A stretch of 64,000 nt of DNA from Peptoniphilus genitalis (GCF_023614525.1 NZ_CP097885.1:1548501-1612500), one strand, 5' to 3'. Shown: positions 7,831-15,913, numbered from the stretch's first letter. Notes: generated by a model from the sequence alone, not told the origin. Made by a program: numbers and translations.

Positions 7831-9741
7831 ATGATTATAAAATACCCAGACGGATCACAAAAAGAATATGAAAAAGGAGTTAAGGTATCTCAAATTACTG
7901 GAGATATCTCAGAAGGTCTTTTGAGACAATCTCTTGGAGCAGTAGTTAACGGTGAAATCCTAGGCCTTGACGACAAGGTTTATGAAGATGCTGACTTCAA
8001 GGTTGTAAAATTTGAAGACAAGGAAGGCAAGCAAATTTTCTGGCACACTGCATCTCACATCATGGCTTATGCAATTCAAGAACTTTACCCAGATACAAAA
8101 TTTGCCATTGGACCTTCAACTGAAACAGGCTTCTACTATGACCTTGACCTTGAACACAGATTTGTAGAAGAAGACTTTAAGGCAATTGAAGACAAGATGA
8201 AGGAAATTGCAAAGAAGGATCTTCCAGTAGAAAGAATTGAAATTTCAAGAGAAGAAGCTCTTAAATATTTCAAAGAAAAGGGACAAGACTACAAGGTTGA
8301 ACTAATAAATGACCTTCCAGCAGATGAAAAAATCACAATGTATAAGATTGGCGACTTCCTTGACCTTTGCAAGGGACCTCACCTTCTTTCAACTAAAAAA
8401 ATCAAGGCTATTAAACTTCTTTCAATAGCAGGTGCTTATTGGAGAGGTGACTCTAACAATAAGATGCTACAAAGACTTTACGGTATTGCCTTTGAAAAAC
8501 AATCACAACTAGAAGAATATATCACAAGACGTGAAGAAGCTGAAAAGAGAGACCACAGAAAACTTGGTAAGGAACTTGATCTCTTTAGCATGCACGAAGA
8601 AGGACCTGGCTTCCCATTCTTCCACCCAAATGGAATGATTTTAAGAAACAACCTATTAAACTGGTGGAGGGGAGTTCTTGAAGAAAATGGTTATGGAGAA
8701 ATCCTAACACCAATTATCCTAAACGAAGCCCTATGGCACAGATCAGGTCACTGGGACCACTACAAGGACAACATGTACTTCACAAAGATTGATGACGGCG
8801 ACTACGCAGTTAAACCAATGAACTGCCCTGGCTCAATCCTTGTTTACAATTCAAACAACCACTCTTATAGGGACCTTCCTATTAGACTTGCTGAATATGG
8901 TATAGTTCACAGACACGAACTTTCTGGAGCCCTACACGGTCTATTTAGGGTAAGAACATTTACTCAAGACGATGCTCACGTTTATTGCTTGTTCTCACAA
9001 GTTAAAGACGAAGTATTTAAGATGATTGACCTTGCAGACTACCTATACTCAACATTTGGATTTAAGTATTCAATAGAACTTTCAACAAGACCAGATGACT
9101 ATATGGGAGAACTTGACGCTTGGAATCTTGCAGAAAAAAGCCTAGAAGAAGCCCTAGAAGAAAAGAATCTTCCATACACAATTAACGAAGGCGACGGAGC
9201 ATTCTACGGCCCTAAGATTGACTTCCACCTAGAAGATGCTATTGGTAGAACTTGGCAATGTGGTACAATCCAACTTGACTTCCAACTTCCAGAAAACTTT
9301 GACTTAACTTATGTTGATGAAAACGGAGAAAGAAAGAGACCAGTTATGCTTCACAGGGCCTTGCTTGGATCAGTTGAAAGATTTATGGGTATCCTAATCG
9401 AACACTTTGCTGGTAAATTCCCACTATGGTTATCTCCAGTACAAGTTGAAGTTATCCCAGTATCAGACAAGTTTAAAGACTTTGCTGAGTCTATTGCAGA
9501 TAAACTTCACGCAGCAGGACTTAGGGTTCACCTTGACGGACGTGCTGAAAAAGTTGGTTACAAGATTAGAGAAGCACAAGTTAAGAAGATCAACTACATG
9601 CTAGTTATTGGTGAAAAAGAAGAAACTTCTGGCAAACTTTCAGTAAGAAAGAGAAATGGAGAAGAAGTTCAAGATGTTGATGTAGATGAATTTATCGCAT
9701 CACTTAAAGAAGAAATTAAAAACAAGACAATCACTGACTAA
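7831..9741 (+). CDS. thrS: Threonyl-tRNA synthetase
   Basis: A 636-aa class II synthetase that charges tRNA-Thr. Order: TGS domain (1-60), second additional editing domain with HTASHIMAYA (about residues 73-82) and the CKGPHL motif, catalytic core with class II motifs (FRVRTFTQDDAHVYC; GSVERFMGILIEH) and the zinc-site motif MNCPGS, then an anticodon-binding domain (about 540-636). The editing-domain histidines are intact, so serine editing is likely. The gene follows a T-box leader and has GGAGG before ATG. It ends at its own terminator, making a single-gene unit. Confidence 0.98.
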   Translation: MIIKYPDGSQKEYEKGVKVSQITGDISEGLLRQSLGAVVNGEILGLDDKVYEDADFKVVKFEDKEGKQIFWHTASHIMAYAIQELYPDTKFAIGPSTETGFYYDLDLEHRFVEEDFKAIEDKMKEIAKKDLPVERIEISREEALKYFKEKGQDYKVELINDLPADEKITMYKIGDFLDLCKGPHLLSTKKIKAIKLLSIAGAYWRGDSNNKMLQRLYGIAFEKQSQLEEYITRREEAEKRDHRKLGKELDLFSMHEEGPGFPFFHPNGMILRNNLLNWWRGVLEENGYGEILTPIILNEALWHRSGHWDHYKDNMYFTKIDDGDYAVKPMNCPGSILVYNSNNHSYRDLPIRLAEYGIVHRHELSGALHGLFRVRTFTQDDAHVYCLFSQVKDEVFKMIDLADYLYSTFGFKYSIELSTRPDDYMGELDAWNLAEKSLEEALEEKNLPYTINEGDGAFYGPKIDFHLEDAIGRTWQCGTIQLDFQLPENFDLTYVDENGERKRPVMLHRALLGSVERFMGILIEHFAGKFPLWLSPVQVEVIPVSDKFKDFAESIADKLHAAGLRVHLDGRAEKVGYKIREAQVKKINYMLVIGEKEETSGKLSVRKRNGEEVQDVDVDEFIASLKEEIKNKTITD

Positions 9742-9774
9742 CTTGTACTTGAAAAAAATAAAATATAAAATCTT

Positions 9775-9801
9775 GGCAGGTCTAAAGGGCCTGCTATTTT
9801 T
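9775..9801 (+). terminator. thrS terminator
   Basis: GCAGG (9776-9780) pairs with CCTGC (9790-9794), then TATTTTTG. Confidence 0.8.
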
Positions 9802-9813
9802 GTGGAAATTTTT

Positions 9814-10029
9814 ATAAGTTAATAATTTTTTATAAAGCCAGAGACTTTTATGGATAAGTGAGATATTATAAAGTCATAAGGATTCATAAAGTCATAAAAT
9901 TTTATGAAGTCCTAAAGACTTGCAAGGTCATGGATTTTTACAAGCTTATAAAGATTCATAAAGTCGTAAAATATTATGAGGACATAAAAATTAATAAAGC
10001 CATAAATATTTATAAAATTTCTTTACAAA
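9814..10029. repeat. 18-nt-period degenerate array A
   Basis: About twelve tandem units in exact 18-nt register, unit starts 9814, 9832, 9850 and so on to 10012. Best units read ATAAAGTCATAAAATTTT. Conservation is partial but there is no insertion or deletion. It fills the gap between thrS and the rplU promoter, whose -35 overlaps the last unit. In one frame it translates into a hexapeptide pattern (YKVIKF-like), a by-product of the period. Confidence 0.85.
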
Positions 10030-10050
10030 GCTTGGTCCTTGTGATAGAAT
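10022..10050 (+). promoter_or_regulatory. Promoter of rplU-prp-rpmA
   Basis: TTTACA (10022-10027), a 17-nt spacer ending in TGA, and TAGAAT (10045-10050). Confidence 0.8.
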
Positions 10051-10056
10051 ACATTG

Positions 10057-10124
10057 ATGTAACCGCACAGAATAGGTTTTAAACTTCGGTACCTAGGATG
10101 GCGAGTCTTGTAATGAGGAGGTGC
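10057..10124 (+). promoter_or_regulatory. L21 leader
   Basis: The region between the promoter and the rplU ribosome-binding site carries conserved-looking blocks of the Firmicute L21 leader: GTAACCGCAC, TTTAAACTTCGG, CTAGGATGGCGAGTC and TTGTAATGAGGAGGTG. By family analogy this RNA mediates autoregulation of the L21-L27 operon. Assigned from position and remembered consensus. Confidence 0.7.
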
Positions 10125-10129
10125 TACAA

Positions 10130-10435
10130 ATGTACGCAATTATTGAAACAGGCGGAAAACAATACACTGTTGAAGCTGGTGACAAACTTAGAGTTGAAAA
10201 ATTAGATGCAAATGAAGGCGACGTTGTAACTTTTGACAAGGTTGTTTTTGTATCTGGTGACGAGCCAAAAGTTGGTACTCCATACGTTGAGGGTGCTAAG
10301 GTTGAAGCTAAGGTATTAGCTCAAGCTAAGGCTAAAAAAGTTATCGTATATAAATACAAATCTAAGAAAAACGAAAGAAAGAAAAACGGACACCGTCAAC
10401 CATACACTTTAGTTGAAATTTCAGGTATTAACTAA
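10130..10435 (+). CDS. rplU: 50S ribosomal protein L21
   Basis: 101 aa; begins [20 protein letters not shown] and contains [22 protein letters not shown], both diagnostic of L21. The start is ATG 10130 with GAGGAGGTG upstream; an upstream in-frame GTG lies inside that site. It is a large-subunit protein near the exit of the assembly pathway and is paired with L27. The stop codon overlaps the prp start by one base. Confidence 0.97.
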   Translation: MYAIIETGGKQYTVEAGDKLRVEKLDANEGDVVTFDKVVFVSGDEPKVGTPYVEGAKVEAKVLAQAKAKKVIVYKYKSKKNERKKNGHRQPYTLVEISGIN

Positions 10436-10773
10436 TGACTAGGATTGACCTTTACAAAAAGGGCGATTATTACTATGGATTTAAGTCTTGTGGTCACGCA
10501 GAGGGAGAATTTGACAAACTTGTCTGCTCCAGCATATCCACTCTCACTCAAACCCTATACTTTACCTTAATAGATAAGTTGGGATTAAATGAAAGTGACA
10601 TTAGAGACTCACAGGGCGACGGAATGTTAAAAATAGAAATTTTAAAAAGTGATATTTTTAAAAGAAATGATATTCAAACTTGTTTTGAATTTATGATTAA
10701 AGGGATAGAACTCATTGATGAGACCTATCCAGGATATTTGACACTAAAGAAGGTGGAGGTGCAAAATGATTAA
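10435..10773 (+). CDS. prp: Ribosomal-processing cysteine protease Prp
   Basis: 112 aa. Prp removes the N-terminal extension of L27 in Firmicutes. The catalytic pair is visible as His21 (CGHAEG) and Cys31 (VCSSIS). It sits between rplU and rpmA as usual and overlaps both: one base with rplU and eight with rpmA. Its substrate next door carries the expected cleavable extension. Length fits the family (about 105-115 aa). Confidence 0.95.
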   Translation: MTRIDLYKKGDYYYGFKSCGHAEGEFDKLVCSSISTLTQTLYFTLIDKLGLNESDIRDSQGDGMLKIEILKSDIFKRNDIQTCFEFMIKGIELIDETYPGYLTLKKVEVQND

Positions 10774-11065
10774 ATTTGATTTATTGCTTTTTTCTTCAAA
10801 AAAGGGAGCAGGTTCTTCTAAGAACGGTCGTGACTCAAACTCAAAGAGACTTGGAGTTAAGAGAGGCGACGGACAATTTGTTCTAGCAGGTAACATTATC
10901 GTTAGACAAAGAGGGACTAAAATCCATCCAGGTGAAAATGTAATGAGAGGGTCAGATGACACTTTATTTGCAACAGCTGATGGAATTTTAAGATTCACAA
11001 CTAAGGGCAAAGGCGGAAAGAAATTCGCTAATGTTTACCAAGAAGAAAAAGTTGAATTAGCATAA
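10766..11065 (+). CDS. rpmA: 50S ribosomal protein L27, with cleavable N-terminal extension
   Basis: 99 aa. The mature L27 core is [20 protein letters not shown], with [21 protein letters not shown] following. It is preceded by a nine-residue extension MIKFDLLLF that matches the Prp-cleaved leader of Firmicute L27, with cleavage expected after Phe9. The mature N-terminus reaches the peptidyl-transferase centre, so processing should be essential. RBS GGAGGTG is inside prp. Confidence 0.97.
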   Translation: MIKFDLLLFSSKKGAGSSKNGRDSNSKRLGVKRGDGQFVLAGNIIVRQRGTKIHPGENVMRGSDDTLFATADGILRFTTKGKGGKKFANVYQEEKVELA

Positions 11066-11069
11066 AGAT

Positions 11070-11101
11070 AAAGCAAGGGAAACCTTGCTTTTATTTTTTT
11101 G
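11070..11101 (+). terminator. Terminator of rplU-prp-rpmA
   Basis: AAGCAAGG (11071-11078), GAAA loop and CCTTGCTT (11083-11090), then TTATTTTTTT. Confidence 0.9.
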
Positions 11102-11120
11102 TACGCTTCAGCATGAATAA

Positions 11121-11141
11121 ACCACCAGCTATGCTGGTGGT
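11121..11141 (+). repeat. IS left-end hairpin
   Basis: Perfect 9-bp stem ACCACCAGC / GCTGGTGGT with a TAT loop. It is the presumed TnpA recognition hairpin of the left end. Confidence 0.8.
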
Positions 11142-11172
11142 AGAAAAATAAAGCTTTAGCTTAAAGCAAAAA

Positions 11173-11259
11173 ACCTCCCGTGATAAACTATTAATGTTAC
11201 TGGCAGTAGCATAAATAGAAAAGGGAGGTATCCTAAAATGGATAAAAATAGTTTATCAC
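11173..11259 (+). promoter_or_regulatory. tnpA translational-control leader with crossing pairings
   Basis: ACCTCCC (11173-11179) is complementary to the ribosome-binding site GGGAGGT (11223-11229). The adjoining 13 nt (11180-11192) are perfectly complementary to 11247-11259 inside the coding region. The two pairings cross, so they form a pseudoknot or exclude each other. Sequestration of the ribosome-binding site in the 5' UTR is known to repress IS200 transposase. Confidence 0.7.
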
Positions 11260-11720
11260 ATACATCCTGGAATTGTAAGTATCACGTAGTATTTGCTCCA
11301 AAATATAGAAGACAAGTAATTTATGGAAGGTTAAAACAAGATATAGGAAAAATATTAAGGGATTTATGTGACAGAAAAGGAATAAATATAATAGAAGCAG
11401 AATGCTGTCCAGACCATATTCATATGTTGTTGGAAATTCCACCGAAATACAGCAAATCTCAAACAATGGGATATTTAAAAGGGAAAAGTAGTCTAATAAT
11501 ATTTGATAGGCATGCAAATTTAAAATACAAATATGGGAATAGACACTTTTGGTGTAGAGGATATTACGTAGATACAGCAGGAAAGAATGCGAAAAAGATA
11601 CAAGAATATATAAAAAATCAATTAAAAGAAGATTACATGGCAGATCGAATAAGCATAAAGGAATTTGTAGACCTGTTCACGGGTGAGCAAGTAAACAAAA
11701 GCAAAAATAAGGTGCTTTAG
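11238..11720 (+). CDS. tnpA: IS200/IS605 family transposase TnpA
   Basis: A 160-aa Y1 HUH transposase. The HUH motif is His60-Ile-His62 (CCPDHIHML). The catalytic tyrosine is Tyr124 within KIQEYIKNQ, with Gln128 completing the motif. It cuts and joins single-stranded DNA at the end hairpins as a dimer. The N-terminal strand WNCKYHVVFAPKYRR is typical. The gene looks intact and possibly active. GGGAGGT precedes ATG but is complementary to upstream sequence, so expression is probably low. Confidence 0.95.
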   Translation: MDKNSLSHTSWNCKYHVVFAPKYRRQVIYGRLKQDIGKILRDLCDRKGINIIEAECCPDHIHMLLEIPPKYSKSQTMGYLKGKSSLIIFDRHANLKYKYGNRHFWCRGYYVDTAGKNAKKIQEYIKNQLKEDYMADRISIKEFVDLFTGEQVNKSKNKVL

Positions 11721-11783
11721 CACCAGCTGTGAAAATTGGTGCACGAGAAAGAAAGTTCAAAGCATGGAATGCTGCCGGTAACA

Positions 11784-11798
11784 GCCCCTTATAGGGGC
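11784..11798 (+). repeat. GC-rich hairpin in the IS right end
   Basis: GCCCC-TTATA-GGGGC perfect stem between tnpA and the right-end hairpin. It has no T-run, so it is a structural element and not a normal terminator. A second small stem, GGTGC (11711-11715) / GCACC (11720-11724), overlaps the tnpA stop codon. Confidence 0.6.
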
Positions 11799-11805
11799 AA
11801 AACAA

Positions 11806-11826
11806 ACCACCGGCTTAGCCGGTGGT
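11806..11826 (+). repeat. IS right-end hairpin
   Basis: Perfect 9-bp stem ACCACCGGC / GCCGGTGGT with a TTA loop, closely matching the left-end hairpin. Confidence 0.8.
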
Positions 11827-11870
11827 TATGATTAAGAGTAAAGTCTATTTTTCACAAAGATTTTACATAT

Positions 11871-11924
11871 TTGACATAAGGTTCAAGTTTTCACTACAAT
11901 TCTGTGCTAATTCTGTGATATAAT
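11871..11924 (+). promoter_or_regulatory. Promoter region of the obgE operon
   Basis: TTGACA (11871-11876), an 18-nt spacer and TACAAT (11895-11900). A second extended -10, TGA-TATAAT (11916-11924), lies downstream. The word AATTCTGTG occurs twice, at 11898 and 11909. Two overlapping promoters are possible. Confidence 0.6.
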
Positions 11925-11945
11925 TTTAGAAGATGCGAGGTAAAA

Positions 11946-13214
11946 ATGTTTATAGATATAGCTAAAATAAAATTAAAAGCCGGAAAAGGTGGAGATGGCG
12001 CTGTCGCTTGGCGAAGAGAAAAATTCGAACCAGCAGGAGGACCAGCTGGCGGCGACGGAGGCAGAGGTGGCAATGTAATTGTAATGACAGACTCTGGACT
12101 TCACACTTTGATGGACTTTAGATACAAGAGAGAATACAAGGCCGAAAACGGACAAAACGGCATGAGCAAATTAAAATTTGGAAAAGACGGAGAAGATATT
12201 GTCCTAAAGGTACCAGTGGGAACCCTAATTAGGGACGCTAATACCAATGGGGTTATCTACGACCTAAAGGAAAATGGCATGGCTGTAACTGTCTGCAAGG
12301 GTGGACGTGGCGGCATGGGTAATGCCAGGTTCAAGACTTCCACTAGACAGGCGCCAGCCTTTGCCCAAGCAGGCAACATGGGAGAAGAAAGAGAGATAAT
12401 CTTGGAACTTAAACTCCTTGCCGATGTGGGACTTGTTGGTTTCCCTAACGTAGGTAAGTCAACCCTACTTTCCATAGTTACATCTGCCACACCAAAGATT
12501 GCCAACTATCACTTTACAACCCTCTCTCCAAACCTTGGCGTTGTGAAAATTGATGAGGGCGAATCCTTTGTTATAGCAGACATACCTGGACTTATTGAGG
12601 GAGCATCAGAAGGAATTGGTCTCGGAGACGAATTCCTAAAACACGTTGAGAGGACAGGCATCCTCATCCACGTCCTTGATGTTTCTGGATCAGAGTACAG
12701 GGACCCAGTGGAAGACTTCTACAAGATCAATGAAGAACTTGTGAGATACAATGAAAAGCTGGGAGAAAAGAAGCAAATTATTTTTGCCAACAAGACTGAT
12801 GTCCCAGGTGCAGAAGAAAATCTTGAGAAATTAAGAGAAGAGCTTGGGGACAAGTATGAAATAATTGCGGGTTCCTGTGCCACAACAGAAAATGTAGACA
12901 AGCTAATGAAGGAAACTTATAGACAACTTCAAGAAGTGGACTACACAGATTATGAAACCTACGACATAGAACACGTAGAAGAAGTTAAGAGAGAAGAAGG
13001 CATCAGGGTCTTCAAGGAACAAGGAGAATACTTTGTTGAAGGACCTTACATTGACAAACTCCTTCGCTCTACAAACTTCGATGATTACGATTCACTTAAA
13101 TACTTCCAAGAAAACCTTAGAAAGAATAAGGTTGTAGAAAAACTTGAAGAACTTGGAGCCCACGACGGCTGCTCAGTATTTATTGGCGAATACGAATTTG
13201 AATTTTTTGAATAA
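11946..13214 (+). CDS. obgE: Obg-family GTPase
   Basis: A 422-aa GTPase needed for 50S assembly and linked to (p)ppGpp control. The glycine-rich Obg domain spans 1-160 (AGKGGDGAVAWRREKF). The G domain follows with G1 GFPNVGKST, G3 DIPGLIEGA and G4 NKTD. The C-terminal OCT domain (about 340-422) is present, as usual in Firmicutes. It starts at ATG with GAGGT upstream. In many Firmicutes obg follows rplU-prp-rpmA directly; here an IS element sits between. yhbY follows after 12 nt. Confidence 0.97.
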   Translation: MFIDIAKIKLKAGKGGDGAVAWRREKFEPAGGPAGGDGGRGGNVIVMTDSGLHTLMDFRYKREYKAENGQNGMSKLKFGKDGEDIVLKVPVGTLIRDANTNGVIYDLKENGMAVTVCKGGRGGMGNARFKTSTRQAPAFAQAGNMGEEREIILELKLLADVGLVGFPNVGKSTLLSIVTSATPKIANYHFTTLSPNLGVVKIDEGESFVIADIPGLIEGASEGIGLGDEFLKHVERTGILIHVLDVSGSEYRDPVEDFYKINEELVRYNEKLGEKKQIIFANKTDVPGAEENLEKLREELGDKYEIIAGSCATTENVDKLMKETYRQLQEVDYTDYETYDIEHVEEVKREEGIRVFKEQGEYFVEGPYIDKLLRSTNFDDYDSLKYFQENLRKNKVVEKLEELGAHDGCSVFIGEYEFEFFE

Positions 13215-13226
13215 GCAGGTGATATA

Positions 13227-13514
13227 ATGTTAACAGGAAAAGAGAGATCCTATTTAAAGAGCCTTGCCCACAACATGGACCCACTTATCCAACTGGGAAA
13301 AGACGGAATCAATGAAGGCTTTTTAAGTCAAATAGATAAACTATTAGAAGACCACGAAATTGTAAAAATCAATGTCCTACAAAATGCACCAGTGGAAGTT
13401 GACGAAATTGTCGATGACATCCTTGATGCAACAGGAGCAGAATTTGTCCAAAAAATTGGCAAGAAGCTTACAATTTATAGGGAATCTAAAGAAAATAAAA
13501 AAATAGAATTATAA
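13227..13514 (+). CDS. yhbY: YhbY-family RNA-binding protein (CRM domain)
   Basis: A 95-aa single CRM domain that binds pre-50S rRNA. It begins LTGKERSYLKSLAHNMDPLIQLGKDGIN with the conserved GxxG-type loop, and ends with the strand QKIGKKLTIYR. The position between obg and nadD is standard in Firmicutes and fits a role in ribosome assembly. The stop overlaps the nadD start by one base. Confidence 0.93.
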   Translation: MLTGKERSYLKSLAHNMDPLIQLGKDGINEGFLSQIDKLLEDHEIVKINVLQNAPVEVDEIVDDILDATGAEFVQKIGKKLTIYRESKENKKIEL

Positions 13515-14122
13515 TGAAAAAGTACGGAATTTTTGGAGGCAGCTTTAACCCCATCCACTATGGTCACCTCATGATATGCGAGTATATCAAGGAGGAAATG
13601 GGCCTGGACAAGGTAATCTTTATACCAACAGGCAACCCACCCCACAAGGAACTTGAGCTTTCAGCAGAAGACAGGTACGAGATGGTGCGACTTGCCATTT
13701 CTCCAAACCCAGATTTTGAAATATCAGACATAGAGACCACTAGGGTCAAGAAGTCCTACACAGTGGACACTATTAGGGAACTAAAAAAAATCTACAAGGA
13801 AGAAAAATTATATTTCCTCATAGGCTTGGACTCCCTCTTCCAACTTAAGACATGGATGAAGATAGGGGACCTATCCCAAGAGATAGAATTTGTAGTTGCC
13901 CTAAGACCAGGCTATCTTGATAAAGAAGAAGTAAATAAGGAGATAGACTTTTTAAGAGAGAACTTTGGGACAAAAATAAATCTTATTAAGACCCCTCTCT
14001 ATGAAATTTCTTCCACTGACTTGAGAGATAGGATTCGTGAGGGCAAGTCTCTAAGATATTTAATTCCAAAAAAAGTTCTAGATTATATAGAAGAAAGTGG
14101 GTTTTACAAAGTTGACCTATAA
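13514..14122 (+). CDS. nadD: Nicotinate-nucleotide adenylyltransferase
   Basis: 202 aa; makes deamido-NAD from nicotinate mononucleotide and ATP. The nucleotidyl-transferase motif GGSFNPIHYGHL is at residues 7-18, and the C-terminal ISSTDLRDRIREGKS carries the second ATP-binding motif. It overlaps yhbY by one base and yqeK by about 10-26 nt, the standard Firmicute order. No specific regulation is seen. Confidence 0.96.
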   Translation: MKKYGIFGGSFNPIHYGHLMICEYIKEEMGLDKVIFIPTGNPPHKELELSAEDRYEMVRLAISPNPDFEISDIETTRVKKSYTVDTIRELKKIYKEEKLYFLIGLDSLFQLKTWMKIGDLSQEIEFVVALRPGYLDKEEVNKEIDFLRENFGTKINLIKTPLYEISSTDLRDRIREGKSLRYLIPKKVLDYIEESGFYKVDL

Positions 14123-14684
14123 TTTAAAAAAATATGAAAAAGAAATACGTGATAGGATAGGAGAAAAAAGATTTCTCCACACTTTAAGGGTGAGAGACAC
14201 TGCAATAGAACTTGCAAAAATTCATAATGTTGACCTAGAAAGTGCAGAAGTAGCAGGATTTTTACACGACTGTGCTAAGATAAGAGATCATGAAAAGCTA
14301 ATGAAGGCAGTAAAGGAAAATAAACTTCTCCTAACAAAGGAGATGATTAAGGCACCACAAATCATCCACTCCTATCTTGGAGCCCTCTATGCAAGAGAAC
14401 TTTATGGCATAGAAGATGAGGACATCCTAAATGCCATCACCTATCACACAACAGGCAGGGCAAATATGTCAGACCTAGAAAAAATAATTTTCTTGGCAGA
14501 CTACATCGAGCCCATGAGAAACTTTGATGGGGTGGAAAAGGCAAGAGAGCTTGCAAAGAAAGACCTTGACGCAGCCATGTATTTCGCCCTAAATAACACA
14601 TTAAAATTTTTAGTTGAACACGACACTTACATAGTGCCAACGACAGTGACAGCTAGAAATTATTATAAGGAGTTGAATCCTTGA
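14097..14684 (+). CDS. yqeK: YqeK-type HD hydrolase (Ap4A hydrolase family)
   Basis: 195 aa from GTG 14097, but a TTG at 14112 is an equal candidate; neither has a convincing ribosome-binding site. The HD-domain residues are clear: HTLRVRDTAIELA, then FLHDCAK and SYLGALYA. YqeK proteins cleave diadenosine tetraphosphate symmetrically to ADP, using a di-iron HD centre. The gene overlaps nadD and its stop overlaps the LCP start, so translation is probably coupled. Confidence 0.9.
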   Translation: MGFTKLTYNLKKYEKEIRDRIGEKRFLHTLRVRDTAIELAKIHNVDLESAEVAGFLHDCAKIRDHEKLMKAVKENKLLLTKEMIKAPQIIHSYLGALYARELYGIEDEDILNAITYHTTGRANMSDLEKIIFLADYIEPMRNFDGVEKARELAKKDLDAAMYFALNNTLKFLVEHDTYIVPTTVTARNYYKELNP

Positions 14685-15559
14685 AAACTTTTTTTAAAGC
14701 CTTTTTTACAACAATAATATTAATACTAATACTTGCCCTTGCAGGAGTAGCAGGCTACTTCTACTTTTTTGAAGGCGAAGATGCAAATAAGCTTGACCAA
14801 GGCGGCGAAGACCTACAATTCTTGATGTTGGGAGTAGACTCCCTTGATGCAAAAAAAGCAGACAACGCAAGGTCTGACACAATAATGGTAGTAAACCTAG
14901 ACGGCAAGACTGGAAAAGTAAATATAATTTCAATCCCAAGAGATACCTACACAAAGATAAAGGGATATAAAAAGACAAAGATCAACCACTCCTTCAAGTA
15001 TGGAGGAAGCGAGCTTACCCTTGACACAGTGAACAAACTTCTTGGAACAGATATAAAATATTACGTCACAGTGGACTACAGGTTTGTGGAAGATGTGGTA
15101 AATAAAATTGGCGGAGTAGAAGTTGATGTCCCAATAGATATGAAGTACCAGGACCCAACAGCAGACCCACCACTAACAATAGACATAAAGGCAGGCAGAC
15201 AAAATCTAAAGGGTTACGATGCCATAGGATTTTTGAGATTTAGGAAGGGTTATAAGGACGCAGACCTTGGAAGAGTAAAGGCACAACAACAATTTATGTC
15301 AGCCATCCTATCCAAGATGAAAGAACCAAAAACCCTAGTCAAGGCACCACTATTACTTTCATCCTATGTTTCCTACACAGAAAACAACATCCCTGTAAAG
15401 AAACTTATAAAAATCGCAGCAAAAATGCGTCACGTGACAAGTGAAGACATAGTGACCAACACCCTACCGGGAGCTCCAAAATACATGGGAGGAGTGTCCT
15501 ACTTCATACCAAATGACAACAAAATACAAGTAATGTTATTGGAAAATAATTTTAAATAG
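14681..15559 (+). CDS. LytR-CpsA-Psr (LCP) family ligase
   Basis: 292 aa from TTG 14681 (AAGGAG seven bases before). One N-terminal membrane anchor (about residues 5-28) precedes an extracellular LCP domain: FLMLGVDSLDAKKADNARSDTIMVV with the conserved Arg-Ser-Asp, ISIPRDTYTKI, and later GFLRFRKGYKDADLGRVKAQQQF. LCP enzymes transfer undecaprenyl-linked glycopolymers such as teichoic acids or capsule to peptidoglycan. Which polymer is used cannot be told here. Confidence 0.93.
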   Translation: MKTFFKAFFTTIILILILALAGVAGYFYFFEGEDANKLDQGGEDLQFLMLGVDSLDAKKADNARSDTIMVVNLDGKTGKVNIISIPRDTYTKIKGYKKTKINHSFKYGGSELTLDTVNKLLGTDIKYYVTVDYRFVEDVVNKIGGVEVDVPIDMKYQDPTADPPLTIDIKAGRQNLKGYDAIGFLRFRKGYKDADLGRVKAQQQFMSAILSKMKEPKTLVKAPLLLSSYVSYTENNIPVKKLIKIAAKMRHVTSEDIVTNTLPGAPKYMGGVSYFIPNDNKIQVMLLENNFK

Positions 15560-15567
15560 GAGGTAAA

Positions 15568-15912
15568 ATGACAACTCAAGAAAAATTAGATATCATAGTA
15601 AAATCTTGTGAAGACAAAAAGGGAATCGACATCAAGGTCCTAGACATCCAAGGTATGACATCAATCGCAGACTACTTCGTAATAGTAAGTGGTAACTCAT
15701 CAACACAAGTTGATGCCCTAGCAAGAGAAATCGACGAGAAACTATCTGAAAAGGGAGAAGGACCACAAAACCAAGAAGGCAAAAACTCATCAAGGTGGAT
15801 AATCTTAGACTTTGGCGATATAATAGTACACGTATTCCACAAGGACGAGAGAGAATACTACAATCTAGAAAGATTGTGGGAAGAAAACCAAGAAACAAAA
15901 GAGGAGGAGTAA
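15568..15912 (+). CDS. rsfS: Ribosomal silencing factor RsfS
   Basis: 114 aa. RsfS binds L14 and blocks subunit joining under nutrient stress. Family motifs are VLDIQGMTSIADYFVIVSGNSSTQV and RWIILDFGDIIVHVFHKDEREYYNLERLW. AGGAGG before ATG. The nadD-yqeK-LCP-rsfS order is typical of Clostridia. ridA begins one base after the stop. Confidence 0.95.
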   Translation: MTTQEKLDIIVKSCEDKKGIDIKVLDIQGMTSIADYFVIVSGNSSTQVDALAREIDEKLSEKGEGPQNQEGKNSSRWIILDFGDIIVHVFHKDEREYYNLERLWEENQETKEEE

Positions 15913-15913
15913 A

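Larger units (their letters stand above)
11105..11835 (+). mobile_element. IS200-type insertion sequence (IS200/IS605 family), tnpA only
   Basis: A Y1-transposase gene is bounded by subterminal perfect hairpins: left 11121-11141 (ACCACCAGC-TAT-GCTGGTGGT) and right 11806-11826 (ACCACCGGC-TTA-GCCGGTGGT). There are no terminal inverted repeats and no target duplication, as expected for single-strand peel-and-paste elements. No tnpB is present. It landed between the rpmA terminator and obgE, harming neither. The exact ends are estimated, because the cleavage tetranucleotides cannot be fixed without an empty site. Confidence 0.85.

Noticed and set aside
9858-10082. 74-codon open frame with a hexapeptide pattern (YKVIKF-like)
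   Set aside because: It lies in array A, and the 18-nt period yields six-residue repeats in any frame. No ribosome-binding site, and the rplU promoter runs through its end.
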